Of a stretch of DNA of 14,615 nucleotides, positions 7,021-14,615 are shown in pieces (positions within the stretch are counted from its first letter, which is position 1; each line of letters begins with the position of its first letter). Both the position numbers and the translations under genes were made by a program. The notes below the pieces were generated by a model that was not told the origin of the DNA, made no database searches, and was given only the letters and a program-made list of their open reading frames with translations. Origin of the DNA: SVTX01 sp045658225 (GTDB lineage Bacteria; Bacillota; Clostridia; Oscillospirales; CAG-272); contig JAZOUO010000063.1 in NCBI GenBank assembly GCA_045658225.1, positions 1 through 14,615 on the forward strand. Reading direction: 5' to 3'.

Positions 7021-9426
7021 TTATATTTTCTTTAATTTTGCATACGTCGCCATAAGCTTTTTAGTGCCTACGTTGTCAAATACTACCTCGTAGAGTGTAT
7101 CTGCGCCCATGGGCTTGACGGAGATTATCTCACCCTCGCCAAACGTCATATGACGGACTCTGTCACCTGCGCTGAACTGTTCTGCCGACGCGCTCTTTCG
7201 AGGTACATTATACGGCTTGCCTATAGATATGGGTTCACTCTTGTAGGCAGGCTGTTTTATGCTGTACGAGGGGTCCTGATAATACACCTTTGCGGTTTGC
7301 GTGGGAGGTGTGTAGTAGTTCTCGTATCCTTTTTTCTCTATGAGTTTTTCAGGAATTTCCGAAACAAATCGAGAGACAGGATTGTGCTGCGTCTGACCGT
7401 AAAGCAGACGTGTTGCCGTGTGGAATATGTATATCTGCTCTTTCGCGCGAGTCAAGGCAACGTATGCCAGACGGCGCTCCTCCTCCATATCCTCGGCAGA
7501 GCCTACTATATTCTGCATACCTGGGAATATTCCGTCCTCCATACCGGGAAGGATAACTATGGGGAATTCAAGTCCCTTGGCGCTATGTATGGTCATAAGC
7601 ACGACCGCATCGGCGGTGTCGTCGTATCTGTCAACGTCCGCAACCAGTGCGTTTTCCTCAAGGAAGCCCATAAGAGTAGGGTTATCCGTGCTTGTCACGT
7701 ATTCAATAATGCTGGATTTGAATTCGTCGAGGTTGTCAAGCCTGTCCTTTTCTTCCTCGCCTGCATCTATAAGCATCTGTCTGTATCCGCTGAGCTCCAG
7801 GACTGCGTCAAAAAGATCGGGTAAGGAAGATGTATTGGCTATCTCTGTGAGCCTATTTATAAGCGAAGCAAAGCCCTCAAGCGCTATCGCGCTTCTTGAG
7901 AGAGCCGTGTATTTGCTTGCGTTTTCAATAACCTCAAACATACTGCAGTCGTTCTCAAACGCAATTCTGCTCACTGCATCAAGTGTGATATTTCCTATCT
8001 TTCTGCGGGGCTCGTTGATTATGCGCAGAAGTCTTTCTCTGTCGCTATGATTTTGAATGAGCTGAAGATATGCTACAACGTCACGGATTTCTTTTCTGTC
8101 CGAGAAGCGAGTTCCACCGAGCATTCTGTACGGAATTGCGCTCTTGGCAAGCGCACGCTCGATTCCGCTGGATTGCGCGTTGGTTCTGTAAAGCACTGCG
8201 AAGTCCTTGTAGTTTCTGCCATCGCGAACTGCTTTATAAATAGTTTCAACTATCGTTCTTGCCTCGGAGTTCTGGTCCTCGAGCTTGCGCAGGGTTATCT
8301 TTTTGCCAACCTCGCCTTTTGTCCAGAGTTCTTTTCCCTTTCGTCCCGCATTGTTCGCGATTACCGCGTTTGCAGCGTCGAGAATGGTTGAGGTGGAACG
8401 GTAGTTTTGTTCGAGCTTGATTATAGTAGCATCTGAATATGTCTTGTCAAATTCAAGGATATTGGTGATGGTCGCGCCGCGGAATTTGTATATAGATTGG
8501 TCGTCGTCACCTACCACCATTATATTTTTGAACTCGCTCGCAAGCATTGACGTAAGTACAAACTGCGCGTGGTTAGTGTCTTGATACTCATCGATGCAGA
8601 CGTACTTGAATTTACGGCTATAGTAGTCGCGGATATCCTCATTTTCGCGCAGAAGTGTGACGGTGTTCATAATTATATCGTCAAAGTCCATTGCGTTTGA
8701 TTCCTTGAGCTGCTTCTGATATACACCGTATATGCGCGCAATTTTGGACTTTCTGAAGTCTCCGTCGTTTTCTACCGCGTACATGTCGGGGGTCATAAGG
8801 TTGTCCTTTGCCCTTCCTATCTCCGCGATAACGCTCTTCAGCGGAAAGCTCTTTTCGTCGATATTACAAGCCTTCATAGCGGACGCTACCGCTTTTTTTG
8901 TATCATCGGCATCATAGATTGAAAACTGAGGCTTGTATCCGAGTCTGTCGAAGTTTGCACGCAATATTCTCATACATATTGAGTGGAATGTTCCCGCCCA
9001 GATGTCGTTGGAATAAGACTCATCATTGTCAAACGCCTGCGAAAGTCGTACTTTTATCTCGTTTGCTGCCTTGTTGGTAAATGTTATGGCAAGAACGCGG
9101 TAAGGCGGGCAGGGATTGTATGCAAAGTCTGGGAGCATTGACTCGGCGATAGACGTTCCGTCCGAGGACAATGCTTCTTCCATTTCTTTTATGTATGTAT
9201 CGTCAACAAAATCGGGTACAAAGTTATTAAAATAAGCGTCGCCGTATTTGATTATAAATACTATTCTACGGACGAGCACGGTGGTTTTTCCGCTTCCTGC
9301 GCCCGCAAGAACAAGCAGAGGGTTGTTCACCGTGTATACGGCTCTCCTCTGCTCCGGGTTAAGATCTGCATAACATTTGTCAAATAATGCACGCTTTAAT
9401 TTTAAATATTTTTGGTCTCTGTTCAT
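7021..9426 (-). CDS. pcrA: ATP-dependent DNA helicase PcrA/UvrD (superfamily 1)
   Basis: A 3'-5' DNA helicase/translocase for nucleotide excision repair, rolling-circle replication and removal of proteins from DNA. At 801 residues it is somewhat longer than usual for PcrA. Motifs in order: Q motif LNPEQ at 22-26, Walker A AGAGSGKT at 41-48, Ia FTNKAANEIK (116-125), Ib GTFHSI, motif II DEYQD at 279-283, III GDDDQSIY at 306-313, IV QNYRST (340-345), V TIHSAKGLE (612-620) and VI ALTRAKEQ (657-664). The last 50 residues (SAGDRVRHMTFGEGEI onward) match the Tudor-like C-terminal domain that in PcrA binds RNA polymerase. Residues 61-109, an acidic stretch between Walker A and Ia, appear to be an insertion. 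ATG 9426 is the first start codon after the upstream in-frame stop (9598-9600) and has a weak CAGG site. The upstream in-frame region is the low-complexity micro-ORF read in another frame. Confidence 0.96.
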   Translation of the reverse strand: MNRDQKYLKLKRALFDKCYADLNPEQRRAVYTVNNPLLVLAGAGSGKTTVLVRRIVFIIKYGDAYFNNFVPDFVDDTYIKEMEEALSSDGTSIAESMLPDFAYNPCPPYRVLAITFTNKAANEIKVRLSQAFDNDESYSNDIWAGTFHSICMRILRANFDRLGYKPQFSIYDADDTKKAVASAMKACNIDEKSFPLKSVIAEIGRAKDNLMTPDMYAVENDGDFRKSKIARIYGVYQKQLKESNAMDFDDIIMNTVTLLRENEDIRDYYSRKFKYVCIDEYQDTNHAQFVLTSMLASEFKNIMVVGDDDQSIYKFRGATITNILEFDKTYSDATIIKLEQNYRSTSTILDAANAVIANNAGRKGKELWTKGEVGKKITLRKLEDQNSEARTIVETIYKAVRDGRNYKDFAVLYRTNAQSSGIERALAKSAIPYRMLGGTRFSDRKEIRDVVAYLQLIQNHSDRERLLRIINEPRRKIGNITLDAVSRIAFENDCSMFEVIENASKYTALSRSAIALEGFASLINRLTEIANTSSLPDLFDAVLELSGYRQMLIDAGEEEKDRLDNLDEFKSSIIEYVTSTDNPTLMGFLEENALVADVDRYDDTADAVVLMTIHSAKGLEFPIVILPGMEDGIFPGMQNIVGSAEDMEEERRLAYVALTRAKEQIYIFHTATRLLYGQTQHNPVSRFVSEIPEKLIEKKGYENYYTPPTQTAKVYYQDPSYSIKQPAYKSEPISIGKPYNVPRKSASAEQFSAGDRVRHMTFGEGEIISVKPMGADTLYEVVFDNVGTKKLMATYAKLKKI

Positions 9427-9445
9427 ATATGTAACCTGCTGGGTG

Positions 9446-9472
9446 ATGGGTTGTTGCTGTGCAACAACCCAT
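9446..9472. terminator. Strong hairpin between the micro-ORF and pcrA, T-tract on the plus strand
   Basis: ATGGGTTGTTGC (9446-9457) pairs perfectly with GCAACAACCCAT (9461-9472) around a 3-base loop, and seven T follow on the plus strand (9472-9478). As a terminator it would work for plus-strand transcripts, but no plus-strand gene lies before it. On the minus strand it sits in the leader of pcrA, 19 bases before the start codon, with an A-run in front. It may be an mRNA stability or processing element between the micro-ORF and pcrA. Confidence 0.55.
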
Positions 9473-9482
9473 TTTTTTATTG

Positions 9483-9593
9483 TCAGTTGTTCTTGTTCTG
9501 ATTCTGGTTGTTCTGATTTTTGTTCTGGTTCTGATTGTTCTTGTTTTGATTCTTGTTCTGGTTCTTGTTCTGGAAATTGTTCTGGTTGTTCAT
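9483..9593 (-). CDS. 36-residue Asn/Gln/Lys-rich micro-protein (hypothetical)
   Basis: ATG 9593 is preceded by AAAGGAA with 10 bases between, a convincing ribosome binding site. The frame ends in TGA at 9483-9485. Apart from Met1 and Phe7 the product is only Asn, Gln and Lys (MNNQNNFQNKNQNKNQ to begin with), built on the DNA repeat unit CAGAACAAGAAC with small variations. It has no membrane segment or known motif. It lies 70 bases after the membrane protein gene and 56 bases before pcrA. Start, stop and binding site all favour this frame over the Glu/Gln/Pro-rich reading in the pcrA frame, which has no start. It could instead be non-coding low-complexity DNA. I do not recognise a function; such compositions suggest a disordered, possibly RNA- or DNA-binding peptide. 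Confidence 0.45.
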   Translation of the reverse strand: MNNQNNFQNKNQNKNQNKNNQNQNKNQNNQNQNKNN

Positions 9594-9663
9594 AAATTCA
9601 AAATTCCTTTCAAAAATTGCTTTGTTGGGCAACTATATTTTTATCGGAATTTTTATCATTTAT

Positions 9664-11004
9664 TCACGCAAGAGAGTATCTTGAGGATATTTCTTTTTTT
9701 AATGTGTTTCCAAACCAAATTGCGTACGCACCAAAAGCGACGTCGCATACAAGAGTAAATATAACAGATATTTCAACGTACCAAGCGTTGGAATAGCTTG
9801 TAAGAAAATATACGTAATAAATGGTGACTGCACTGCTTAATACAGCAAGCAGAATAAGGATAATTTTGTTTTTTTGAAGGTCCTCAAAGAAAAGGTCTCC
9901 TTTGCAGAGCGTATCCTTGTCCTTTGGCGCGGCGTGTGTTTTGGCTAAGTCTGCAAAAAGTATCACGCAAGATATTACAAGCATTACGAAAAAGACAGCG
10001 TCTGCTATGTCAGCATAAAACATAGTCTGATACTTGTTGTATGCATCGGTCACCTTTAGTGCCGCCTGAGGGTAATATTCATTGAAAAACCGTAGAGACA
10101 GTGTCCAAGATGTAGCGGATATGAAGCCATAAATCCCTGAAAATACCGAGACAAGTTTCCAGCGAGGTGAGAACTTACGAAGACTAAACGCTCCCCAAAG
10201 TATTACTGCCGCACTGAGAAAGTCGGGCAGAAAATTGAAATAATCACCATATAAGTCAATAGAAAGCGCAAGTCCTATGCAAATGGCTCCTATACCGAAA
10301 ATAAGACGTCTTTTTACAAATAGCAACGGACGGGTCTCTCGCAGCACAGCGTATTTTTCAGATATGTTATCAATAAAGAGCTTGTCCTTCTTTATTGCCT
10401 TTATGTAGCTTACAATCTTAACAAGCCAGATAATCCCTATGACAAGGCAAATTATCACGGAACATATTCTCAAAATTCCGACAAATCTGTATTCGGAATT
10501 ATTTATGAGAGATGTGAATTCGGGCAGACAAGAAAGCGTTGCCTTTAAAACTACGAAAATTCTTGTGATAAGTATCACGCCTTCGGTGTGATTTACCTTT
10601 CCGCTTCGAGTCACGAACATTGCAGAGCCGTTGCAAAGCATACCGAGGTTTAAAAATCCCTCAAACAGCTCCTTAAGTGCGGGAAGAAGAATAATAATAT
10701 CGGCTATGCCGAAAATAAATGTCATTATCAGAAGCGTTATGCTTCTCTCGGACTCGATTACAAGTCCGAAAAGTATTGCTAAAGCGACTAGCTCGGCAAT
10801 TCCGACGTATATTGCTTGCTTGAATTTTTGTCTTGATTGATCAAAATGAATGTCTATATCCGAGAGCTTGGTTAAGGCAAAATACATGATAACGTAGCCA
10901 AAAAGATCGGGTATTGGATCAAGCGCCGCAAATTCGGGATTGAACAAGAAGAAAAATGACGCGATAATAAGTGAAAGTCCCATACTATTTTGCTTTGTAT
11001 TCAT
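9664..11004 (-). CDS. Polytopic membrane protein, unknown function, internally duplicated
   Basis: A 446-residue protein with roughly ten hydrophobic segments (for example 8-22, 66-84, 89-109, 180-200, 234-250, 262-276, 334-352, 380-400, 410-432), so an integral inner-membrane protein. ATG 11004 is chosen because GAGGAGG stands 7 bases before it; the longer frame from TTG 11022 includes the binding site itself. The N-terminal stretch IPDLFGYVIMYFALTKLS (31-48) resembles LPDFLSAAVILWGAFSLRKF (259-278), so the two halves look like an old duplication. The same module occurs in the upstream neighbour (GMLIGYVMMFWALSELRKY). No catalytic motif is visible. It starts 18 bases after that neighbour ends, so they are likely co-transcribed. 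I do not recognise the family. Confidence 0.85.
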   Translation of the reverse strand: MNTKQNSMGLSLIIASFFFLFNPEFAALDPIPDLFGYVIMYFALTKLSDIDIHFDQSRQKFKQAIYVGIAELVALAILFGLVIESERSITLLIMTFIFGIADIIILLPALKELFEGFLNLGMLCNGSAMFVTRSGKVNHTEGVILITRIFVVLKATLSCLPEFTSLINNSEYRFVGILRICSVIICLVIGIIWLVKIVSYIKAIKKDKLFIDNISEKYAVLRETRPLLFVKRRLIFGIGAICIGLALSIDLYGDYFNFLPDFLSAAVILWGAFSLRKFSPRWKLVSVFSGIYGFISATSWTLSLRFFNEYYPQAALKVTDAYNKYQTMFYADIADAVFFVMLVISCVILFADLAKTHAAPKDKDTLCKGDLFFEDLQKNKIILILLAVLSSAVTIYYVYFLTSYSNAWYVEISVIFTLVCDVAFGAYAIWFGNTLKKEISSRYSLA

Positions 11005-11022
11005 AATTTTGCCTCCTCTCAA

Positions 11023-11736
11023 TTATTTTTTCTTGTGTTTTTTCTTGTTATGTCTTTTGTTTTTCATGTCCTCGATCTTTTTATTGTAATAATCAAGGGT
11101 CTCCTGTTCTTTTGCATCGTTTCTGGCATTTATTTTATTGATAAACTCAAATCTTGAGGGCTTTCGCTCCATTTCCTCATCTCCCTGCGGACAGATAAAC
11201 GCATAGCATTTAAATATCAGCGTAAGATTAAGCACGGTATAAACCAGCATAAGTATAACGAGGAGTGAATAAAGGAAGCTCAGGTCGTTTTGGATAAACG
11301 CAAACGGCAAAAACAGGAAGAGCTGAAATAGATTGTAAATGCCTACGAAAATCATATTTCTGAAGGCTTTTATGCGTATGTCGGGAAAATCTACGCGACG
11401 TGCAATGTCTGCTATTCCGTACAAAAGAGCGAGATTAAATATAAGCTCAATCGCAAACTCCACTATCTCAAATGTTTTTGTCAGCCATGCCATGTTTGTG
11501 AGTATGCCAAGTCCGAGAAGTGTGTCGATACCAGCAAAGCTTTCAAAGAAAGAACAGAATATCATAAGCACGCAGGAAATTATGGCGTAAAGGAACGTAG
11601 GACAGTATTTTCTGAGTTCCGAGAGCGCCCAGAACATCATAACGTATCCTATCAGCATTCCAACAAAGCTATATGTTCCAAGCATGGAGAATATCGCCGC
11701 GATGATATATCCTAAAAACAGTATTCCAAATCCCAT
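11023..11736 (-). CDS. Membrane protein with basic C-terminal tail, unknown function
   Basis: A 237-residue protein with about six predicted membrane helices (near 3-20, 24-38, 48-66, 91-112, 125-147, 153-176). A soluble C-terminal tail (about 185-237) is predicted helical and ends in a very basic stretch, HNKKKHKKK. ATG 11736 has AGAGGAA 7 bases upstream and starts 14 bases after the secA stop; the longer frame to 11778 would overlap secA and lacks a site. The module GYVMMFWALSELRKY (30-44) matches both halves of the next gene's product, which suggests a shared family and perhaps a complex. The lysine-rich end probably faces the cytoplasm and could bind membrane lipid or RNA. The function is not recognised. 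Position behind secA hints at a membrane role but does not prove a link to secretion. Confidence 0.85.
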   Translation of the reverse strand: MGFGILFLGYIIAAIFSMLGTYSFVGMLIGYVMMFWALSELRKYCPTFLYAIISCVLMIFCSFFESFAGIDTLLGLGILTNMAWLTKTFEIVEFAIELIFNLALLYGIADIARRVDFPDIRIKAFRNMIFVGIYNLFQLFLFLPFAFIQNDLSFLYSLLVILMLVYTVLNLTLIFKCYAFICPQGDEEMERKPSRFEFINKINARNDAKEQETLDYYNKKIEDMKNKRHNKKKHKKK

Positions 11737-11750
11737 ATTAAAGTTCCTCT

Positions 11751-14492
11751 TTAATTTGCGGAATTTGCGCCGCAGCAATTCTTGTATTTTTTACCCGAGC
11801 CGCAAGGACAGGGCTCGTTTCTGCCAACCTTGCTTGAGGTTTTGGGAACATTTACTTTTTTTACGGTGGTTTTCTTTTCACCGCCCGCAAAGCCCGCGTT
11901 TATCGGGTTTGCGACTTGAACGCGCTTTATTTCCATTTTAGGTCTAGGCACGACAGAAAGAAGGGTTCTTACAGTCTTTTCTCTTATTTCGTCGATCATT
12001 ACGTCGAACATATCACCGCCGATGATACGGTACTCAGTGACGGGATCTCTGTGAGCATAGGACTGAAGTCTGATGGTATCCTTTAGATCATCCATAGCAT
12101 CGATATGCTCCATCCAAGCGCGGTCAACGTTCTGCAAAAGTACTGCTCTCTGGATCTCAAGATACTGTGCCTCTCCAAAAAGTTCTTCTTTTTCAGCATA
12201 CTTTTCAAGTGCCTTTTCGCCAAGCATATGAACTATATCGTCTACAGCGAGCTTGGAGAGCTGTTTTTCTTCAAACACAAGGTCTCCCTCGTCGCAAACG
12301 AAAGTAAGATCTGCGCGGAGCGCGTCAAGATCCCAAGAAAGTGACTCGCTGTCACCTAGATGCGAGCGAACTATATCGTTTACGCTTGATACGATAAGCT
12401 TTTTGATCGTATCCTTGATTCCGTCGCCGCCGTCGAGAACTTCTTTTCTTTGGCTATAGATGATAGTTCTTTGCTGATTCATTACGTCGTCATAGGAAAG
12501 GACGTACTTACGGCGCTTGAAATTTGCATCCTCAAGGCTTGCCTGAGCGCCCTCTATTCTGTTGGAGAGGATGCGCGCGTCAATGGGGGTGTTCTCGTCA
12601 AGTCCCATTTTATCTACGAGACCGATAAGCTTATCCGAGCCGAAAAGTCTCATAAGATCGTCCTGAAGCGACAGATAAAATCTTGATTCACCGGGGTCGC
12701 CCTGACGCCCCGCGCGTCCGCGGAGCTGGTTGTCTATACGACGGCTCTCGTGTCTTTCGGTACCGAGTATGAAAAGTCCACCGACCGCCTTTACCTGCTC
12801 TGCCTCGGGTGCAATTTCTTCCTTGCATTTTTCGTAAAGCTCGGAGAATATCTCTCTTGCCTTGAGTATTTCGGGGTTGGTTGTGTCGGACGTTCCGTTT
12901 GCCTCGGCGATTATCTCGTCGGGAATGTCCATAGAACGCATTTCTTTCTTGGCAAGGAACTCGGGGTTTCCGCCGAGCATAATGTCTGTACCACGTCCTG
13001 CCATATTGGTGGATATGGTGACCGCACCAAGCTTACCTGCCTGGGCGACTATCTCCGCTTCCTTTGCGTGATACTTTGCGTTGAGGACGGTATGAGGAAT
13101 TCCCACGCTTCTGAGCTTACGCGAAAGCTCCTCGGACTTTTCAATAGAAACAGTGCCCACAAGCACGGGCTGTCCTTTTTCGTGACACTCGCGTATCTGC
13201 TCAATAATCGCGTTATACTTTCCGTTTATGGTTTTATAAACTCTGTCGTCGTGGTCGCGTCTTATCATAGGCTTGTTGGTGGGTACTTCCACCACGTCAA
13301 GCTGATATATCTCACGGAATTCGTTTTCCTCGGTGAGCGCGGTACCCGTCATACCCGAGAGCTTTCTGTACATTCTGAAGTAATTTTGGAACGTGATAGT
13401 CGCAAGAGTCTTGTTCTCTTTCTCTATTTTAACACCTTCCTTTGCCTCAATCGCCTGATGAAGTCCGTCAGAGTATCTACGGCCGAGCATAATACGTCCC
13501 GTAAACTCGTCAACTATCATAACACCCTGATCAGTCACCATATATTGCTGATCGCGGTGCATAGTACCGTGAGCCTTTATAGCCTGGTTGATGTAATGAG
13601 CAAGCTCGGCGTTTTCGGGATCTGCGTAGTTCTCTACCTCAAAATATTTTTCCGCCTTTGCAGAGCCGCGGGGGGTGAGAACTGCGTTTCTTGCCTTTTC
13701 GTCAACCACGTAATCTGCGTCTATTTCGTCAAGTTCCTGCTTGGCGTCCATTTCCTTGGTGACGTGCTTTTTAAGAGTACGGACAAATCTATCTGCTCTG
13801 TCGTACATATCGGTAGGCTCGTCGCCCTCGCCCGATATGATAAGAGGAGTTCTTGCCTCGTCAATAAGAATAGAGTCCACCTCGTCGACTATCGCGAAAT
13901 CATGTCCCCTCTGTGCAAGTCTTTCCTTGTATATTACCATGTTGTCACGAAGATAGTCAAAGCCGAACTCGTTGTTAGTTCCGTAGGTAATATCTGCGTT
14001 ATAAGCCGCCTGCTTTTCTGCGGGGCTCTGACCGTGAACTACAAGACCTGTGGTGAGTCCCATAAATCCGTAAACTCGGCTCATTTCCTCATATCCGTAG
14101 CGAGCGAGGTACTCGTTGACAGTCACGATATGAACGCCCTTTCCCGACAATGCGTTAAGATATGCGGGGAGCGTTGCAACGAGAGTCTTACCTTCACCCG
14201 TTTTCATTTCAGCTATTCTTCCCTGATGCAGAATGATACCGCCTATGAGCTGAACGTGGAAGGGTCGCTTTCCGAGAACTCGGTCATCAGCCTCTCTTAT
14301 CGCCGCGTATGCGTCGGGCAGAATATCCTCAAGAGTTTCTCCGTTATCAAGACGCTCCTTGAGCCAAGGAGTTATGGCTTTGAGCTCATCGTCGGACATC
14401 TTTGAATATTTATCAGCGAGAGCTTCTATCTTAGACGCTATTTTTTCAACTTTTTTTACTTGCTTTTGACTATACGTTCCGAAAAGACCCAT
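11751..14492 (-). CDS. secA: Protein translocase subunit SecA
   Basis: The ATPase that drives preproteins through the SecYEG channel. At 913 residues, a full-length SecA. Seen in sequence: Walker A GEGKT at 99-103 inside MKTGEGKT, DEVDSILIDEARTPL from residue 203 (Walker B), and the preprotein-binding region after it. The second ATPase domain has TNMAGRGTDIMLGG and RGRAGRQGDPGESRFYLS (arginine finger region), followed by the helical scaffold and wing domains. The C-terminal zinc site SEC-C has C895, C897, C906 and C907 in NEPCPCGSGKKYKNCC; this tail binds SecB or ribosomes in other bacteria. ATG 14492 (MGLFG) is preceded by GGAGG with 11 bases between. The longer frame to 14564 would add 24 hydrophobic residues unlike any SecA and overlaps the promoter region. 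It is the first gene of the likely transcription unit here. Confidence 0.98.
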   Translation of the reverse strand: MGLFGTYSQKQVKKVEKIASKIEALADKYSKMSDDELKAITPWLKERLDNGETLEDILPDAYAAIREADDRVLGKRPFHVQLIGGIILHQGRIAEMKTGEGKTLVATLPAYLNALSGKGVHIVTVNEYLARYGYEEMSRVYGFMGLTTGLVVHGQSPAEKQAAYNADITYGTNNEFGFDYLRDNMVIYKERLAQRGHDFAIVDEVDSILIDEARTPLIISGEGDEPTDMYDRADRFVRTLKKHVTKEMDAKQELDEIDADYVVDEKARNAVLTPRGSAKAEKYFEVENYADPENAELAHYINQAIKAHGTMHRDQQYMVTDQGVMIVDEFTGRIMLGRRYSDGLHQAIEAKEGVKIEKENKTLATITFQNYFRMYRKLSGMTGTALTEENEFREIYQLDVVEVPTNKPMIRRDHDDRVYKTINGKYNAIIEQIRECHEKGQPVLVGTVSIEKSEELSRKLRSVGIPHTVLNAKYHAKEAEIVAQAGKLGAVTISTNMAGRGTDIMLGGNPEFLAKKEMRSMDIPDEIIAEANGTSDTTNPEILKAREIFSELYEKCKEEIAPEAEQVKAVGGLFILGTERHESRRIDNQLRGRAGRQGDPGESRFYLSLQDDLMRLFGSDKLIGLVDKMGLDENTPIDARILSNRIEGAQASLEDANFKRRKYVLSYDDVMNQQRTIIYSQRKEVLDGGDGIKDTIKKLIVSSVNDIVRSHLGDSESLSWDLDALRADLTFVCDEGDLVFEEKQLSKLAVDDIVHMLGEKALEKYAEKEELFGEAQYLEIQRAVLLQNVDRAWMEHIDAMDDLKDTIRLQSYAHRDPVTEYRIIGGDMFDVMIDEIREKTVRTLLSVVPRPKMEIKRVQVANPINAGFAGGEKKTTVKKVNVPKTSSKVGRNEPCPCGSGKKYKNCCGANSAN

Positions 14493-14567
14493 AAAATTTA
14501 TAACCTCCGTATGCCGATTTGGCGATAAAAAATCACTGAAAATGTAAAAAAACATACAATACACATT

Positions 14568-14596
14568 ATTATACCATAAAATTAAATATAAAGTAA
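14568..14596 (-). promoter_or_regulatory. Probable secA promoter (extended -10)
   Basis: On the minus strand TGGTATAAT (TATAAT at 14573-14568) is a perfect -10 box with the TGn extension. The -35 region at 14596-14591 (TTACTT) is poor, as is common with extended -10 promoters. The predicted start near 14561 gives an untranslated leader of about 70 bases with no obvious riboswitch or attenuator. Confidence 0.55.
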
Positions 14597-14615
14597 CTTT
14601 TTTTTGTAAATTTTC

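Noticed and set aside
9487..9590. Possible CRISPR-like short repeats
   Set aside because: The repeats are short, imperfect units of 6-12 bases without unique spacers, so this is low-complexity coding sequence and not an array.
9377..9595. 72-codon plus-strand frame rich in Cys and Ser
   Set aside because: Its composition is the mirror image of the Asn/Gln/Lys repeat on the minus strand and it has no supported start. It is a shadow of the low-complexity DNA.
9483..9597. N-terminal extension of PcrA (Glu/Gln/Pro-rich reading, EQPEQFPEQEPEQ)
   Set aside because: The frame is open to 9597 but contains no start codon with a binding site, and it would run through the hairpin. ATG 9426 fits PcrA homologues.
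12750..14405. 551-codon open frame on the plus strand
   Set aside because: It is fully antisense to secA, rich in Leu, Ser, Val, Cys and His as expected from reading a coding strand backwards, and matches no family I know. The secA frame has all family motifs.

Overview
The window looks like chromosomal DNA of a low-to-mid GC Bacillota (Clostridia-like) bacterium, probably from an uncultured lineage. This rests on the PcrA-type helicase with its C-terminal tail, a SecA with a zinc-binding SEC-C tail, AGGAGG-like ribosome binding sites, AT-rich sigma-A-type promoters, and the kind of giant polyvalent protein common in mobile elements of gut Clostridia. Every gene I can support is on the minus strand, so the window reads from right to left.

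Right half (about 7020-14615), housekeeping block. An extended -10 promoter near 14570 precedes secA (preprotein translocase ATPase). Two small-spacing membrane protein genes of unknown function follow (11023-11736 and 9664-11004). They share a repeated membrane module, so they look like relatives. Next comes a 36-codon Asn/Gln/Lys-rich micro-ORF with a good ribosome binding site, then a strong hairpin, then pcrA/uvrD (superfamily 1 DNA helicase). A hairpin terminator at 6987-7016 closes the block. The spacing suggests one transcription unit: 14 bases between secA and the first membrane gene, 18 bases between the two membrane genes.

Junction (about 6736-7020). Immediately past the pcrA terminator is a perfect 17-bp inverted repeat (6907-6923 and 6959-6975) enclosing a 14-bp palindrome. 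Beyond it the DNA changes character and a giant open frame begins, whose 5' end appears frameshifted or decayed.

Left half (1-6735), mobile-element cargo. One uninterrupted frame of at least 2,245 codons runs off the left edge. It encodes a polyvalent protein with two ADP-ribosyltransferase-like domains, a HELAH zinc-peptidase-like domain, two copies of a domain I take to be LPD3, and a long helical region. Such proteins occur in phages and conjugative elements and are thought to act in the recipient cell or to counter host defence. No integrase, portal or relaxase is visible here.

The most unusual signal is on the opposite strand of this giant gene. Four near-consensus sigma70 promoter-like sequences, all with exactly 17-base spacers and all pointing right, occur at 47-75, 4061-4089, 6650-6678 and 6775-6803. 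Each sits in the same codon register over a related peptide motif and is followed by a related downstream box. The one at 6775-6803 is a perfect TTGACA-N17-TATAAT. It would read out through the inverted repeat into the terminator hairpin, giving a candidate antisense RNA of about 200 nt.
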